From Dermanyssus gallinae (lineage: Eukaryota; Arthropoda; Arachnida; Mesostigmata; Dermanyssidae), in the NCBI GenBank assembly GCA_003439945.1, contig QVRM01005607.1, positions 740,001 through 804,000 of the forward strand: a stretch of 64,000 nucleotides of DNA. The letters run 5' to 3'. This document shows positions 1 through 10,688 of the stretch, in pieces; position 1 is the first letter of the stretch, and each line of letters starts with the position of its first letter. The translations under genes were made by a program, and so were the position numbers. A model generated the notes under the pieces. It was given only the letters and a program-made list of their open reading frames with translations, searched no databases and had not been told where the DNA came from.

Positions 1-523
1 GCAATCTATCTATCGCCACCTGACCAGGCGAATGACAAAGATCAGCAAATCTTCACGTCGATATTATACCGCGACACGTATGCGGCCCGCATCGCTCGTA
101 CGTAGCTCTGAACATCTGACGTCGAGTACGTACCTTCCACCGCTGCCGATCTGCACACAGTAGCGAATAATAAACGTCCAAATCCACTAGGTGGCAAACG
201 GCTTGTCTTCTGAATTTGACATGTTTACGGTGTGAGCAAGTGGCTTGAGTTTGAAGCTCGGACGCTAAGTCGCGGAACGCGGACTCGTCGGCAGTGGTGG
301 GAGCAGCCACAAGGGTGAGGAGCGCGCGGACAGCAAAGGTGGGCGTTAAGGATCTATCTACTACTTACTACCACCACTAGAGAGATATGAGCATGAAGCC
401 GTGTGTCAGCTCTGTGTGGTACGAAAATGCAATTAAAGCTTATATACGAAAATGAGAAATGCATCTCTTTGCTGTATCTGAATCGTATCGATCGGCTTGC
501 AGCATTCGGTAGAGCTGTATTCC

Positions 524-528
<5 letters not shown>
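1..528. other. No gene recognised
   Basis: Short open frames occur on both strands here, but none has a recognisable motif, a credible codon pattern or splice context. I see nothing else until the TA repeat that follows. Confidence 0.5.
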
Positions 529-576
<48 letters not shown>

Positions 577-592
577 ATATATATATATATAA
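529..592. repeat. Compound (TA)n / T-tract microsatellite
   Basis: A TA dinucleotide run is followed by a homopolymeric T tract and a second TA run. The alternating Ile-Tyr open frames over it on both strands are artefacts of the repeat. Confidence 0.95.
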
Positions 593-1959
593 TTTCGCAA
601 AACGAGTTTCCAGCCAATGTATCTGCTCTTTCAGAGAGTCTGTAGCCCGCCTGACTAAATTAGCGTCATAGAGAAGGTTTGTTTGCCAATAGCACAGACC
701 TCAGAATGATTTTAGTCATAGTTGAGAAACAGTTTGTAAAAAGGAGAACATTTTAACGATCTTTGTTTCGAGTTCCAAATATATTCAAAAGCTGCTGACG
801 CAAATCGGAATACCGCCGCCGTCTCTAGAGCAGAAATTGTGACAGAAAATGATTCGCAGAGTGACGAAATTCGAGTGAGAGTAAAAGCCGCTCGGGCACA
901 TATATTTCGCTACAAGGTTGCCACCACCAGGTCCTGCTTCAAATTTTTAGGCAAACTGCTAGTAATATGGTTAAATATTTTAAATACATACCCTTTCCAT
1001 TATAAAATACAGGAAATAATGTATAGTTTGTGGAAGTGCTGCACCTAAGAGGGTAGGCACTTAATCGCACGATTTGCTGTATAAAGCCTGTATACAGGTA
1101 CATGAAGATTGTTTCATGACGATCATTTATTACACAATTTTTTTCAGGTGTGAGCACATAAATACGCACCTAAATCACATTGGTAAAATACAATCACAAT
1201 ATAATAACGTTCCTCCCACCACACCTTTTAAGGAATACATAAATTCTTCTGCACTTAGATCTGTAAACAGGATTTGTTGGAAGATGCAAGTACTTGGCAT
1301 AGCCGGTCCGACCAAGAAGAAGCTTATACTGTCATGCTATTGGCAGGGTATCAAAAGCATTATTCCTACGATGGAATTCTAAGAACAAATTGAACCATTT
1401 TACTCGTCGTCAATCTAGCAAATTGAGAAGAACATGGATTTAGTCCAATTCGCAGCTTTTGATTAAAAGAGAAGCTGTCGATCCCCAGAAAAAGACGCGA
1501 GCTCGCGTAAATATCCAAGACTCCAAAAGGATTTATGACATATGAGGAAAAATCGTGGGGGAAACCTACTAACTACACTCTGCAGAGCTTGGTTCCGATT
1601 ATCATTGAATTCATTATTTAAACCTGCTGAAATAATGCTTTTTAGAGCAAGTATTTAATAATGTGCATACTATAATCGATTTCAGAAGAACACTTCTACC
1701 AAAGAAGGTACAATATGGTTTCTTCAAAGTGAAAGTACTGTCTTTGATATTCAACTTAATTTGCAATCGATACCAGTTTGTACTGTACCCATTGACCATT
1801 CATGTACCAATACTAATATATTTTTATTGTCGCCGTTCGAAAAGTCAGGAACCAGCGTATCATATTCAGAATTCACTTCAAGAATTGCAAGAGAGACGCT
1901 TGTTCCTTGATAGATTGGCTTTTTTTATTGAGGCTCTACCCATACTCATGAACTGGTGA
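593..1959. other. No gene recognised
   Basis: AT-rich DNA with several 60-100 codon open frames on both strands. None shows a domain I recognise. No tRNA-like, microsatellite or transposon-end signal was seen. Confidence 0.45.
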
Positions 1960-3480
1960 AACTTTGAGTTAAATAATGCCCGGGTGATCATCATAGGAAA
2001 GGATCTTCACGAAGCGAATCTCTGTACCGGCAAGACGGCTCGTATACAGCGATTCTGTTACAGCAAGACCTCTCGTCTGAACTTCAGCGCTTTCGTTTTG
2101 GTAAGATTTATCTCGAGGCCAAGTGGGTCTAGATAGGCATGCAAAATGGCCCGAACTTGCTAAAGATAGAAGCTTCCACGCAATTATTAATAATTAGTGT
2201 GAAGAAGCAAATCTGTCCATTCGAATCGAGCCCTGGATTAGCGATGGATTGAGACCATCCGCTATGTCAGCTAAAACTGCTCGATCATTGGGGCGCCGTT
2301 GATAGTTGTGCATACGCCTATTCGTACTCTGGCGCTACACCTTGGCTTCAAAGTCAGTTCTACTGCGCCATCTGCACTACACATAATATTTAGAATATAG
2401 TACAAAAAGTGCCTTTATTTGCACAAAAGGGATTGTGTTGTACGCAACGAACGCGATACATAAAGTAAGACAATTCAACGCGTTTGACAGGAAAACCGTT
2501 TTGAGGTCTTCCTCGTGTACCGACCGTGACATGCGCCAAGCAAACATAATGTTTATATATTCAGTGCGTGCAACTTCCTTTGTGTAGACGGAGCACCGAC
2601 TTCCTAGAGAGTTAGGCCTGAAGTCAACGAAGGCATGTGATAGATTCGTTCGTTGCAATTTAAACATCAATCGCACGTTTTGGCTTGACAGTGGCACTGC
2701 GATTGATAACAGACAAATGCTTTTGCTGTTTAAGGGACATCTCCAACGGAGCATCCTTATAAAAGGTGACTGTGCGTTTTTAAGCGAGTTTAGTTACATC
2801 TTTAAATACGATGTGCCAGATAGCAGCTTGGAAACTACGGTCGATTTTATAGGCGAATATAATCCGAATTTTTAAATTAAAACATTTGAAAATAGTGTTA
2901 AGTCAGTATAATTTTTAAGTAGTAATTTTTATAGACGAATATAAACATGTAGAATTTTTAAATCAAAACATTTAGTGTCAATTTGGACTACAAAGAAGTT
3001 GACTAATTGTCGAAGTTTTGCGTGATCATCTTGGATTTCAAATTTGTTGCAGTACAATTTGGGATCACCCGCGTATCTCACCTGGGTAAAACTCAATTTC
3101 GGTTTCAGCTTTGTGAGTACGTAGTGGATCTCTACTTCAGAAAACACCAATGGCGAGTCCAACTGATCGTGCAGTGATGGGTTGGAGCGGACACCTGTTA
3201 CATGTAAAGGATTACTGAAGCGAGTCGGATCACAACATATAGAGATATATATCACGATGTGCTTGATTCTTGATAAAACATTCGCTTTCTCTAAAGTACT
3301 TGTGGCGTTTGTGTAGGATTTAATCACAGAAAGCAATCTGTGCCTCTCGGTCGAGAGTTGGCATAGCAAGCGAAAGCACGAGCTGAAATCAATTTTGAGC
3401 TCAGTTAGCACTCTATGCCGTTTTGTCGATTTTTTTAACACGGTGAGTATACGCGAAGAACTCAGGGGAATCAAGGGCAA
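1960..3480 (-). pseudogene. Decayed non-LTR retrotransposon reverse transcriptase
   Basis: Three pieces read in the expected N-to-C order on the minus strand. The open frame at 3480-2929 (183 codons) contains a stretch like the RT entry region, with SPLVFSEVEIHYVLTKLKPKLS-type residues near 3120. The frame at 2754-2377 contains an AFVDF block near 2630, which resembles the first catalytic block of non-LTR RTs without the usual following Ala-Phe-Asp. Near 2085 a different frame reads GLEINLTKTKALKF, matching the conserved 'inTdKTkvm.F' block after the catalytic YADD. Frames differ between blocks and stops intervene, so it is a pseudogene. The assignment rests on motif order only and the clade is unclear (jockey/R1/CR1-like). 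I see no element ends. Confidence 0.45.
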
Positions 3481-3992
3481 TACGACTTTCTATGGCCGTG
3501 ATATACAGTACAGAATATTTTGTCTGTGTCGAGACGCGTCAAAGGATGAAATATACGTGGTGGGTATTAAGTAACGACGGCAACTAACAAAGCCATTCAC
3601 AGACCTACAAGTATAAACTAAAATAGACTAATAATTCAGGTCATGGTGAGTCATCAATTTGCTCCAAATATATATGCTTGTAGTCAAGCTTCCATAGACA
3701 AGTTGATTTTTCAAAAACATCAACTACCACCGAGAAGCTAAAAGCCTTGTGTTCAGATACAACAGGACCAGGTACTAACTACTACGAGATTATTATTTGA
3801 TATCCCAGGATCATTAATAAGTACAGGGTCAAGTATTAGTCTAGCCCCATGTGTCTGCATCGCAACAAGTTAAAATAAACTATAAAAAAAATATTTTACA
3901 ACCGGGGGCTCTTGCACATCAGAAACCAACGGACCGGCACATGATTAGTCAACGTTGGGCAGACTGTAGTCACCAACAAGTATCACCAGGGC
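3481..3992. other. No gene recognised
   Basis: AT-rich intergenic DNA with no supported coding region or repeat. Confidence 0.4.
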
Positions 3993-4459
3993 GTGAGTAA
4001 TGCAGTAATAGTTAACGGCATTACACACGTCGCAAACACGGTCAATACGAACATCAGAGCTTCCTTAATTAGCTGCATAACAGCAAACGAAACGAAGTTT
4101 GTTTTATGTTACCAGGATATAAATTGTACGGTGTTCTCCGGGAACATCGAATTTAACTTCAACTGCACAAACACTTTTCTGACTCGAACAAAAACTCCAT
4201 CTAAAAACATTAAAAACACTACTTCACTTTGCGACTGATTTCTCACCAGTTCTCATTTCGTACCTGCCTTTGCAAATCGAAGAATTGGCGAGGAATCGAG
4301 AAAAATTTCAAATATTTCGTTTACCTTCGTATATTACTCGGACGGGGAACCCCGATAATTACTAATATTCGAACTGCATTAGGCGGAATATATATTGTCA
4401 GCATCATATTTTTGGGCTGCAGTCTGTATTCAATTAAACTTGGCTACTGTATTTTTTAA
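3993..4459 (+). other. Two consecutive unassigned reading frames, second with a hydrophobic C-terminus
   Basis: The frame at 3993-4238 encodes 81 residues rich in Asn and Thr, with several N-x-S/T sequons (for example NCT) and cysteines, which suggests an extracellular or glycoprotein-like segment. The overlapping frame at 4229-4459 (76 residues) ends in a hydrophobic stretch near residues 50-72 that could span a membrane. Together they could be a frameshifted remnant of a membrane glycoprotein such as an old envelope-like gene, but I recognise no family. No splice or polyadenylation context supports expression. Chance open frames remain possible. Confidence 0.2.
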
Positions 4460-4670
4460 ATCTTTCCTTCTTTTTCTTATTTTAAACACTATTTAATAAA
4501 CAGCCACGCGTATTTTGTTGTATACGCAGAATAATCATATATGATCTGTTGATGTATGAAAAATAACAATTATTAAATTAGAAATTCTACTTGACAATTA
4601 CTCAAAAGAAGAATGACAACACGAATCAGTCGGCTTGTTCTATACTACTCTAGTGTCACACAGAAAATGT

Positions 4671-4743
4671 GCCCAGATAGCTCAGTCGGTAGAGCGTTAG
4701 GCTTTTAACCTAACGGTCCAGGGTTCGAGCCCCTGTCTGGGCG
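4671..4743 (+). tRNA. tRNA-Lys (anticodon UUU)
   Basis: The 73-nt sequence folds as a complete cloverleaf. The acceptor stem is GCCCAGA/TCTGGGC, with a GCTC/GAGC D stem. The anticodon stem TTAGG/CCTAA encloses loop CTTTTAA, giving anticodon TTT. The T stem CAGGG/CCCTG encloses TTCGAGC, and the discriminator base is G. Internal promoter boxes A (TAGCTCAGTCGG) and B (GGTTCGAGCCC) match the consensus, there is no intron, and a T5 tract for RNA polymerase III termination begins at 4751. It decodes AAA (and AAG by wobble). All stems are perfect, unlike the tRNA-like SINE heads elsewhere in this window, so it looks functional. Confidence 0.97.
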
Positions 4744-4750
4744 GTAATCA

Positions 4751-4755
4751 TTTTT
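4751..4755 (+). terminator. RNA polymerase III terminator of tRNA-Lys
   Basis: A run of five T residues lies 8 nt after the tRNA 3' end, the usual signal for Pol III release. Confidence 0.8.
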
Positions 4756-5868
4756 ATTCCATTTTGCCAAAATGCATCTTTTATCAGGTGTCATTATGTG
4801 CGTGGCCATTGTGATGTACAGAAATATTTTTGTAGCTTTAAATATGTTTGCGATAGATTTAATTTTTGTTTGCCACTAAAAGAGGCCATGTGGACGCCTG
4901 CGATCCCTATAAACTAAGCACCCGATAGCTATGATGAAATGCTGCTAACATCATATAGTAGAACGTGTGTACAAGAAAGACAGAACCCTTTTTAGTGTTT
5001 TTTTTTGCACCAAAATAGCCGACCATTCTAGTGCAATATTTATTTCAGCAATTGCTAGGCTCATACTTACTTATATGCTATGTGCAATCAACAGTTTTTT
5101 TTGCCAAAAAAAAAAGTTGCGAAATCGTAAAAGATTGCGTTTGTAGGCGTAGCAGCGTATTATTGTTTTAAAAGTTTTAATTGCGTTTCACTAGTAGTCG
5201 TGTATTATAATGATTGATGTTGGAGTTGGTTTCGCTTAAAATCGCAGCAACGTAAATATTGTGCATTGCACGTTTATTTTGTTCACGTTTTGTGAGCAGT
5301 ACGCCAGCGATATCTGTTCCCCTTAAACTGCCTAGACAACTGGCTCACACCTAGTCGCATTGCGTTGTAATGCGTTACATTTCAACGAGACTTGCTTTGC
5401 AATGTAGATAACTATCGGGGCCTACACCTACCATCGCTTTATGTCTTCTTTTATGACTAAGTCCTGTGCTATTATGTTCGTAGTGTCACACAGTACTCGC
5501 TCATTGTCGCGGGGGCTATCTTTCGCTGCCAAGGGGCTTCGACACATCTACGCTAAGACTGCTTTGAGTAGGAAACGATTTGTGGGGGTTCGACGAGGCG
5601 TACCTATTTCGTCATTTTCGAAAATTCGTATTTCTGTCTCCCGCTACGCTTTTCCTACAATAGGAATGGATTCCCCTTTAAACGCCAGTGCAATCCCGCC
5701 GTTTGCTTATGTGTTCGTATATGTTCGTGGAAACTCGGGTTGGATGTTTCGCGAAAGGATATTGAAAAGTCTTCTAGTTAATCTGCCATCGCTATACTTA
5801 AGCTTGAGTTAATTTATTTTGAACAGTGTGTGCGTTTGAAGTTAAAGTTGTGCAGAATCCTAATTCTG

Positions 5869-5869
<1 letters not shown>
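4756..5869. other. No gene recognised
   Basis: Contains a 123-codon open frame on the plus strand (5441-5812) with no recognisable motif. A short A10/T8 pair near 5094-5116 is simple sequence. I see no supported gene. Confidence 0.45.
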
Positions 5870-5953
<84 letters not shown>

Positions 5954-6020
5954 CATACATATACATATATATATATATATACATATACATACATATACAT
6001 ATATATATATATATATATAA
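5870..6020. repeat. (TA)n microsatellite with interspersed CATA
   Basis: About 150 bp of nearly uninterrupted TA, with CATACATACATA interruptions near 5948-5960 and 5980-6000. Confidence 0.95.
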
Positions 6021-6610
6021 TATTAATTTATCTCCTAAACTTTGTTCATGTTTTCTTTTCCCTCTCCCTTTGTATCGCCATGTTGTTGTGTCTCTCTATA
6101 CGATTCGAACAGACGGTGGCTCCAGTAGAAGCAGGAGGCAAAGTATTAGAGAAGGAGGAGGAAGCCGGCCCTGACAGCAAAAGAGAAAGAAGGCTGTTAG
6201 CGGCGTTCAGCGCGCTCGCTGCAATGGGTGATCTGGTTGTATTGACTCTCATTGAGGCGAGCTGGGTTGCGGCCAGCGAGTACTGGCGTGGACGACTTGT
6301 GACGTCGAAGCTTACAGACGAGCGGAGCTGCTTGGAAGGCGGTTGGTTGGCCAGAGAAGCCGTCGTTAAAGTTTTCTCATTTGTTTAATAAACCTCACGT
6401 TGTCTGCAGCCATTCAGGTATACTCTGAGAAGTCCCCTGGTACATAGGTAGATGTCAACATCAGCTGTTTATATATATATATATATATGTATTGGTATAG
6501 GGAATTATAGTGCCTAGCGTGTAAACAACACAGATTTCATGCTAATGGAATCTGCCAAAATAGAATAGAAAAGCACCCCTATTTAGTAGATAAAGTATGG
6601 GAAGTGGCTA
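6021..6610. other. Unassigned DNA with a small TA run
   Basis: A 102-codon plus-strand frame (6080-6388) is Glu/Ala/Leu-rich but unrecognised. A short TA run lies near 6470-6489. No other structure seen. Confidence 0.4.
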
Positions 6611-6790
6611 GTGAAACATAGGATACCGTCTTGTGTGATTTTGTTGTTACTAGGTAAGTCTATATGGGATGTAACGGTGTCTTGCACGGTGGCTTTGTCG
6701 CCTTTACGCCACAGCGCAGTTGAATCTGGATGGGTAGCAGAGCGCGCGGATTCTGAAAAACTATATTCTAAACCTTATAAGGTCTCTGAG
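6611..6790 (+). pseudogene. RLE-type retrotransposon C-terminal fragment, copy 1 (degenerate)
   Basis: The plus-strand frame 6611-6817 reads a degenerate version of the segment preserved in the two following copies. The shared core is G-K-S-x-x-W-D-x-T-V-S-C-T, followed by an HSAVESGWVAERADSEK-like stretch. In the intact relative this is the region around the catalytic D of a PD-(D/E)xK restriction-like endonuclease. The upstream R-P-D/N-G block is lost. It directly precedes copy 2, forming a head-to-tail series. Confidence 0.6.
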
Positions 6791-6800
6791 GAAAGCCGGT

Positions 6801-7262
6801 ATACCATCTACATTTGAACCGAGAGGTTTAGTGCCCGCTGGCAAAGAAAGACCTAATGGGGTGACTATTGCACTATGGTCACATGGAAAGTCCTTAGCTT
6901 GGGACGCAACCATTTCGTGCACAACCGCGGTTTCTTATTTACATCACAGCTCAGTTGAGCCGGGGTGGGTAGCCAAGCACACCGACGTCAGAAAACGGAT
7001 TAAATACGCCGGACTGGAAACAAGATTTATTTTTGTGACTGTTGCCATGGAGACACTAGGACCAATCAGCAAGGGAATGAAGCATTTCTCAAAGATTTAA
7101 ATCAGCAAATTCAGGTGGTCACGAGCGACCGGAGAGAGGTTCAATTCTTGAGGCAAGCGTTGTCTTTGATTGTTTGCAGAGGGAACGCGGCATCCATTGT
7201 AGGCGCCACGGAGTAAAGTAATGATTTAAAATATTTGCAATAATACGTTCACACCTCACCAC
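6801..7262 (+). pseudogene. RLE-type retrotransposon C-terminal fragment, copy 2
   Basis: The frame 6831-7100 carries ERPNGVTIALWSHGKSLAWD. This is the 'RPDG...W..G..LvWDaT' pattern typical of the C-terminal restriction-like endonuclease of non-LTR elements whose RT has QQGDPLGPALFS and LDD-type motifs. It continues through a conserved KRIKYAGLETRF and ETLGPISKG segment. The frame breaks near 7098, and the terminal segment (FLRQALSL..CRGNAASI.GA) continues in another frame to about 7215. The 3' UTR contains TTGCAATAATACGTTCA and runs straight into a (AAT)n tract. The first catalytic D is replaced by N in this copy. Confidence 0.75.

Positions 7263-7294
<32 letters not shown>
7263..7294. repeat. 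(AAT)n microsatellite between two retroelement copies
   Basis: About ten AAT units separate the 3' end of copy 2 from the start of copy 3. The position fits a 3' tail or target repeat of the element. Confidence 0.9.
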
Positions 7295-7296
<2 letters not shown>

Positions 7297-7298
7297 CC

Positions 7299-7790
7299 AT
7301 CTACACTTGAACCGAGAGGTTTAGTGTCCGCTGGCGAAGAAAGACCTGATGGGGTGACAATTGCATTATGGTCACATGGGAAGTCCCTAGCTTGGGATGC
7401 AACCGTTTCGTGCACCACCGCGGCTTCCTATTTACACCACAGCTCAGTTGAGCCGGGGTGGGTGACAAAGCACGCTGACGCCAGAAAACGGGTTAAATAC
7501 GCTGGACTGGAAACAAGATATACTTTTGTGCCTATTGCCAAGAGGACGCTAGGACAAATCAGCAAGGGAACCGAAGCAATTCTCAAAGATTTGAGTAAGC
7601 GAATTCAGGAGGTCACAAGCGACCAAAGAGAGGGTCAATTCTTGAGGCAAGCGTTGTCTTTGGCCGTTTGCAGAGGGAACGCGGCATCCATTTTGGGCGT
7701 CATGGAGTAAAATAATTATTTTAAAAAATTGCAATAATACGTTCAGACCTTACAATTGTAACTTTGTTTAACATGTAATAATAATAATTT
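7299..7790 (+). pseudogene. RLE-type retrotransposon C-terminal fragment, copy 3 (longest open frame)
   Basis: The frame 7324-7710 gives 128 uninterrupted residues. It starts with ERPDGVTIALWSHGKSLAWD, in which the expected catalytic D of the RPDG block and the WD of the second block are both present. Next come HHSSVEPGWV, KRVKYAGLETRYTFVPIA and TLGQISKG. It ends with the family-typical FLRQALSLAVCRGNAASILGV and a stop. Nucleotide similarity to copy 2 is high and begins at the same upstream phrase (CCATCTACA-TTGAACCGAGAGG at 6801 and 7299). The 3' UTR again has TTGCAATAATACGTTCA and ends in a short (AAT)n tract near 7778-7790. It lacks the RT domain, so it is a 5'-truncated fragment. Annotation as retroelement is from family knowledge; the triplication is seen directly. 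Confidence 0.8.
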
Positions 7791-8938
7791 ACCAATCGGG
7801 AGTGGCACGTTCGGACCGAGGTGCCGAAGAGGGCGTGACTTTAAAAAAATACAGTGCTGTTATCGGTATGAGATAGACACTCCATGCAAGACTCTTTTAG
7901 ACTCATTGATTGCATACAACTTGATGAGTGAATTGGAGAAAAAATCAGAACACCCGCTATATAATTCGATATTAGCCGTCGTGAATACGCCTTCGAAAGC
8001 CAAATGCCGAGTGACTCGAGTTCGAGATGATTTGATTGCAGAGTTGGCCGCTCGAGCGCAGTCGAGCGATCAGCAGGAAATGTGCAGCCCAGAGTCTGGC
8101 CCGGGCTCCCAAATTCCAAGACAACGACGACGACAGGGACCCGCGTCCACGCACCGGGCGACGAGAACGTCCGCGTATACATGTGTCCCCGGGGGGACAA
8201 TAAAGACATACAATAAATACCTTCAACTAAGCCGGATACCCCCGCGATCTCATCTGCTTTTGTACCACAGGGTCAGGAGACGATAAGGCAAAGCTGACAC
8301 AAGTGCTCCGTTCAATACCACCCTACTAAAACACCTACAAAAGAGACCGCGGCAGTTAGAGAAAACCAGCGCTGAGAAGGCCAACCAGCGCTCATGGTGG
8401 GAAAAGCTTTGCAGGACGACCCTATCCGTGTAAGGATTGTAGAATGGAAGAGGAGCCGCCTAAAGCGCACGGCGGTTCCTCACGTCAACGGCCAAGAGAG
8501 TGAACGTAGCATTAATACGACCACACGCAAGACGGGAATCAACGCCGCTACATATAAGCTTTTGTCAAAATCGTTGAAACTATAATGGATGAATTAATAG
8601 AAATTTACGATAGCTAAAGTAAACGCTTACACTGCTATGCAGCATTCACGGGCGGCTGTTCCTCTGACGGGACTGTCGAAATAGATTTTTTAATGCCCGG
8701 ACGCCTCAGACGCCTACTCTATGATATCTTAGTGTATTGAACATAAAGAGATCCGACCATGCCCTCGCCCCCCTCCCGAAAGCAAACGCGGATATTACAA
8801 CTCAAGAAAAGTTAGCTCGATGCTTCCAAGATCGAGATCTAGTAGTTACAGCTCAAAAGCTGCATACAGTCTGCGGAGTCAATGTGCTCCTCTGCCCAGA
8901 CACATTGGCTTTCTGGGGCAGAATTGTCGGTGCCAACC
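7791..8938. other. Unassigned DNA, possible retroelement debris
   Basis: Plus-strand frames at 7906-8286 and 8737-8961 have protein-like composition. For example, SELEKKSEHPLYNSILAVVNTPSK near 7930-7995 resembles no domain I can name. They sit between retroelement fragments and could be remains of the same elements. Confidence 0.3.
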
Positions 8939-8995
8939 TTAACCTCTACGAATCTACTTAGATCTACTTAATCTAAGTAGATCCATAGAGGTTAA
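8939..8995. repeat. Imperfect palindrome / hairpin
   Basis: The left arm TTAACCTCTA plus ATCTACTTAGAT (8939-8963) is the reverse complement of ATCTAAGTAGAT plus TAGAGGTTAA (8971-8995). A 3-nt mismatch sits in each arm and the loop is 7 nt. The 12-mer ATCTACTTAGAT recurs at about 9058-9069. Confidence 0.85.
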
Positions 8996-9599
8996 TAAGA
9001 TCAAACGAAACAAGTGTGTCTTCGGAAATAAGATGCCACACCAAATAACTGGAAAAAATCTACTTAGATTCGACGGACCTCCGGTGGCTTTCAACGACTG
9101 TAACTGCGCTGTGCTAAGAATCTACGCAAAAGGTCAAACAGCAAAACTATACGAAAAAGTGTCTACACGTTTTGTCGGCGCAGTGATTAAAAACAATTTT
9201 CCGACATTTATTCAAGCAAAACCAAACATTAACCTGAACACAGATGAACGCAGACAAAGCATCTACACCGCAGTGGTACGACCGGCTATGCCACGGGATC
9301 CTAGATCTGTGATGTACAACCATAATGAGACAATACCTTGTCGTCGACCTCCACCCGTTGCGCAAAAGAGCTTTGGTAATGATAAACCGAACCAAAAATT
9401 CAATGAGGGAAGAGCAAAGTTTCGTGAAGAGATTTAGACGAAACCTTTTTCGGGTCTACATTAACGAAACCTTTATTGGGTCTACTTGTGACATGTCCTA
9501 CAAATCATGCCGCATTGATAGTAGCAGTCCGAAAAAAGGTCAGCGCTAGAGGAAACCGCTAACTTGGCTTAGAGAGCGTCACGGCCACGTTAATAGCTC
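8996..9599. other. Unassigned open frame region
   Basis: A 134-codon plus-strand frame (9033-9437) has a protein-like composition but no motif I recognise. It could be an accessory part of the retroelement that follows. No independent support. Confidence 0.25.
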
Positions 9600-10320
9600 G
9601 CCATCTAGGGCTGACTCCAAAAGAGACGAAGGAAACGTTCCTTGTCGGAAGAAAGCCGGAAGGAGCTGGATCTCTCACTTGCGTTCCACGCGGCTCGTAT
9701 TAAGCCACCGGCCAAATACCTAGGATTCATCGTAGAAAGGGCTTTCTGAGGAAAGAAAATGGGGCTTGGGACAGTAGCGAAGTCCAAGACCTTCTACGCT
9801 TCCCCAGGTTTAGGCCGACAAGTCGCTTCATACGATATACGCAACCAGCATCTCATGCATACCGCACAGCGGGAAACCAGGATCAGGGTTTGCCGCGCCT
9901 ACAGGACAACTTCGACGGACGCTTCTTCGGATGCTCTCTTGGTCCCTGCCAAGATGCTTCTCTGTAATCCAAGTGGGCGGGAAGAAAGACATCTCGACGG
10001 GGACCTAGACCTGAACCCAATGGTAGCCAGACCAGCAACACTAGCTATGTTGCTATACACGTGTTAATTTGCCGCGGGCAGTTTTGGTCCGACATTGCCA
10101 AGATGGGACGGGCACATGTGTCTTCTGGTATAACAAGCCCGACGGTTGTGTACTGTCCCGCGATTCGCGGGGGCCGAGAAGCGGCATCTCCGGCCCTGAG
10201 AGCAATGTTGACCTGCACAGCCAGTTGAATTGGTGCCACTCTCTGTGTAGTGGCAGGCGTCATGTGCTCATATATGGCAGGGGGGTGGCAAAAGGTAAAA
10301 ACTTTCGTAGCTAAGCTTTT
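9600..10320 (+). pseudogene. R1/jockey-like non-LTR ORF2 C-terminal fragment
   Basis: Plus-strand frames contain the block LAFHAARIKPPAKYLGFIVE near 9675-9735, the 'i.p...vKYLGv.iD' element that follows the RT palm. This is followed near 9870-9960 by RETRIRVCRAYRTTSTDA, the very typical 'R...IRvc.aYRTtS..Al.vla' segment of the RT thumb/C-terminal region in R1-, I- and jockey-type elements. The blocks lie in different frames with stops, so it is inactive. The far C-terminal cysteine region is not clear. Confidence 0.65.
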
Positions 10321-10688
10321 AGCGGAACCTCGATGCGCTCTCTCAGGGCGGAAGGCTTTGGGGACCTACAGAACCGGTTTGATGAGATACGAAGAACTCC
10401 TCTTTCATGGTTTCGAAGCACTTCCGAGCTTGAGGGGTGGAGGGCTGGAAAGGATTTTGGCTATGACTAACCTTTTGTACAAATTCACATAGAAATCAGG
10501 ATTTTTATAAAATTAAATATCTAAATATAGTATTACATAATTGTACAGCAAAAATGACGGTGGCAGTAATATGTTCAGAGAAGTCGAAGTTAGGGGTCAC
10601 AATCACACCAAGATCACGGAAAGATTAATCTAGCGGTATTGCGTCGTTACCGAATGTATACAGTGACACCATGGTACGTCTGTTGAGC
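10321..10688. other. No gene recognised
   Basis: Nothing supported between the two retroelement fragments. Confidence 0.4.

Noticed and set aside
5441..5812. 123-codon plus-strand frame
   Set aside because: Ser/Arg-rich, no motif, no splice or promoter context, and no similarity I can name; treated as chance.
5826..6174. Open frames translating to alternating Ile-Tyr
   Set aside because: They are translations of TA microsatellites, as are similar frames at 403-645, 14239-14562, 33744-34034, 37278-37575, 62989-63219 and elsewhere.
10045..10314. Cysteine-containing frames after the R1-like fragment as a separate zinc-finger gene
   Set aside because: More likely the decayed C-terminal region of the same retroelement; the cysteine spacing does not match a finger clearly.
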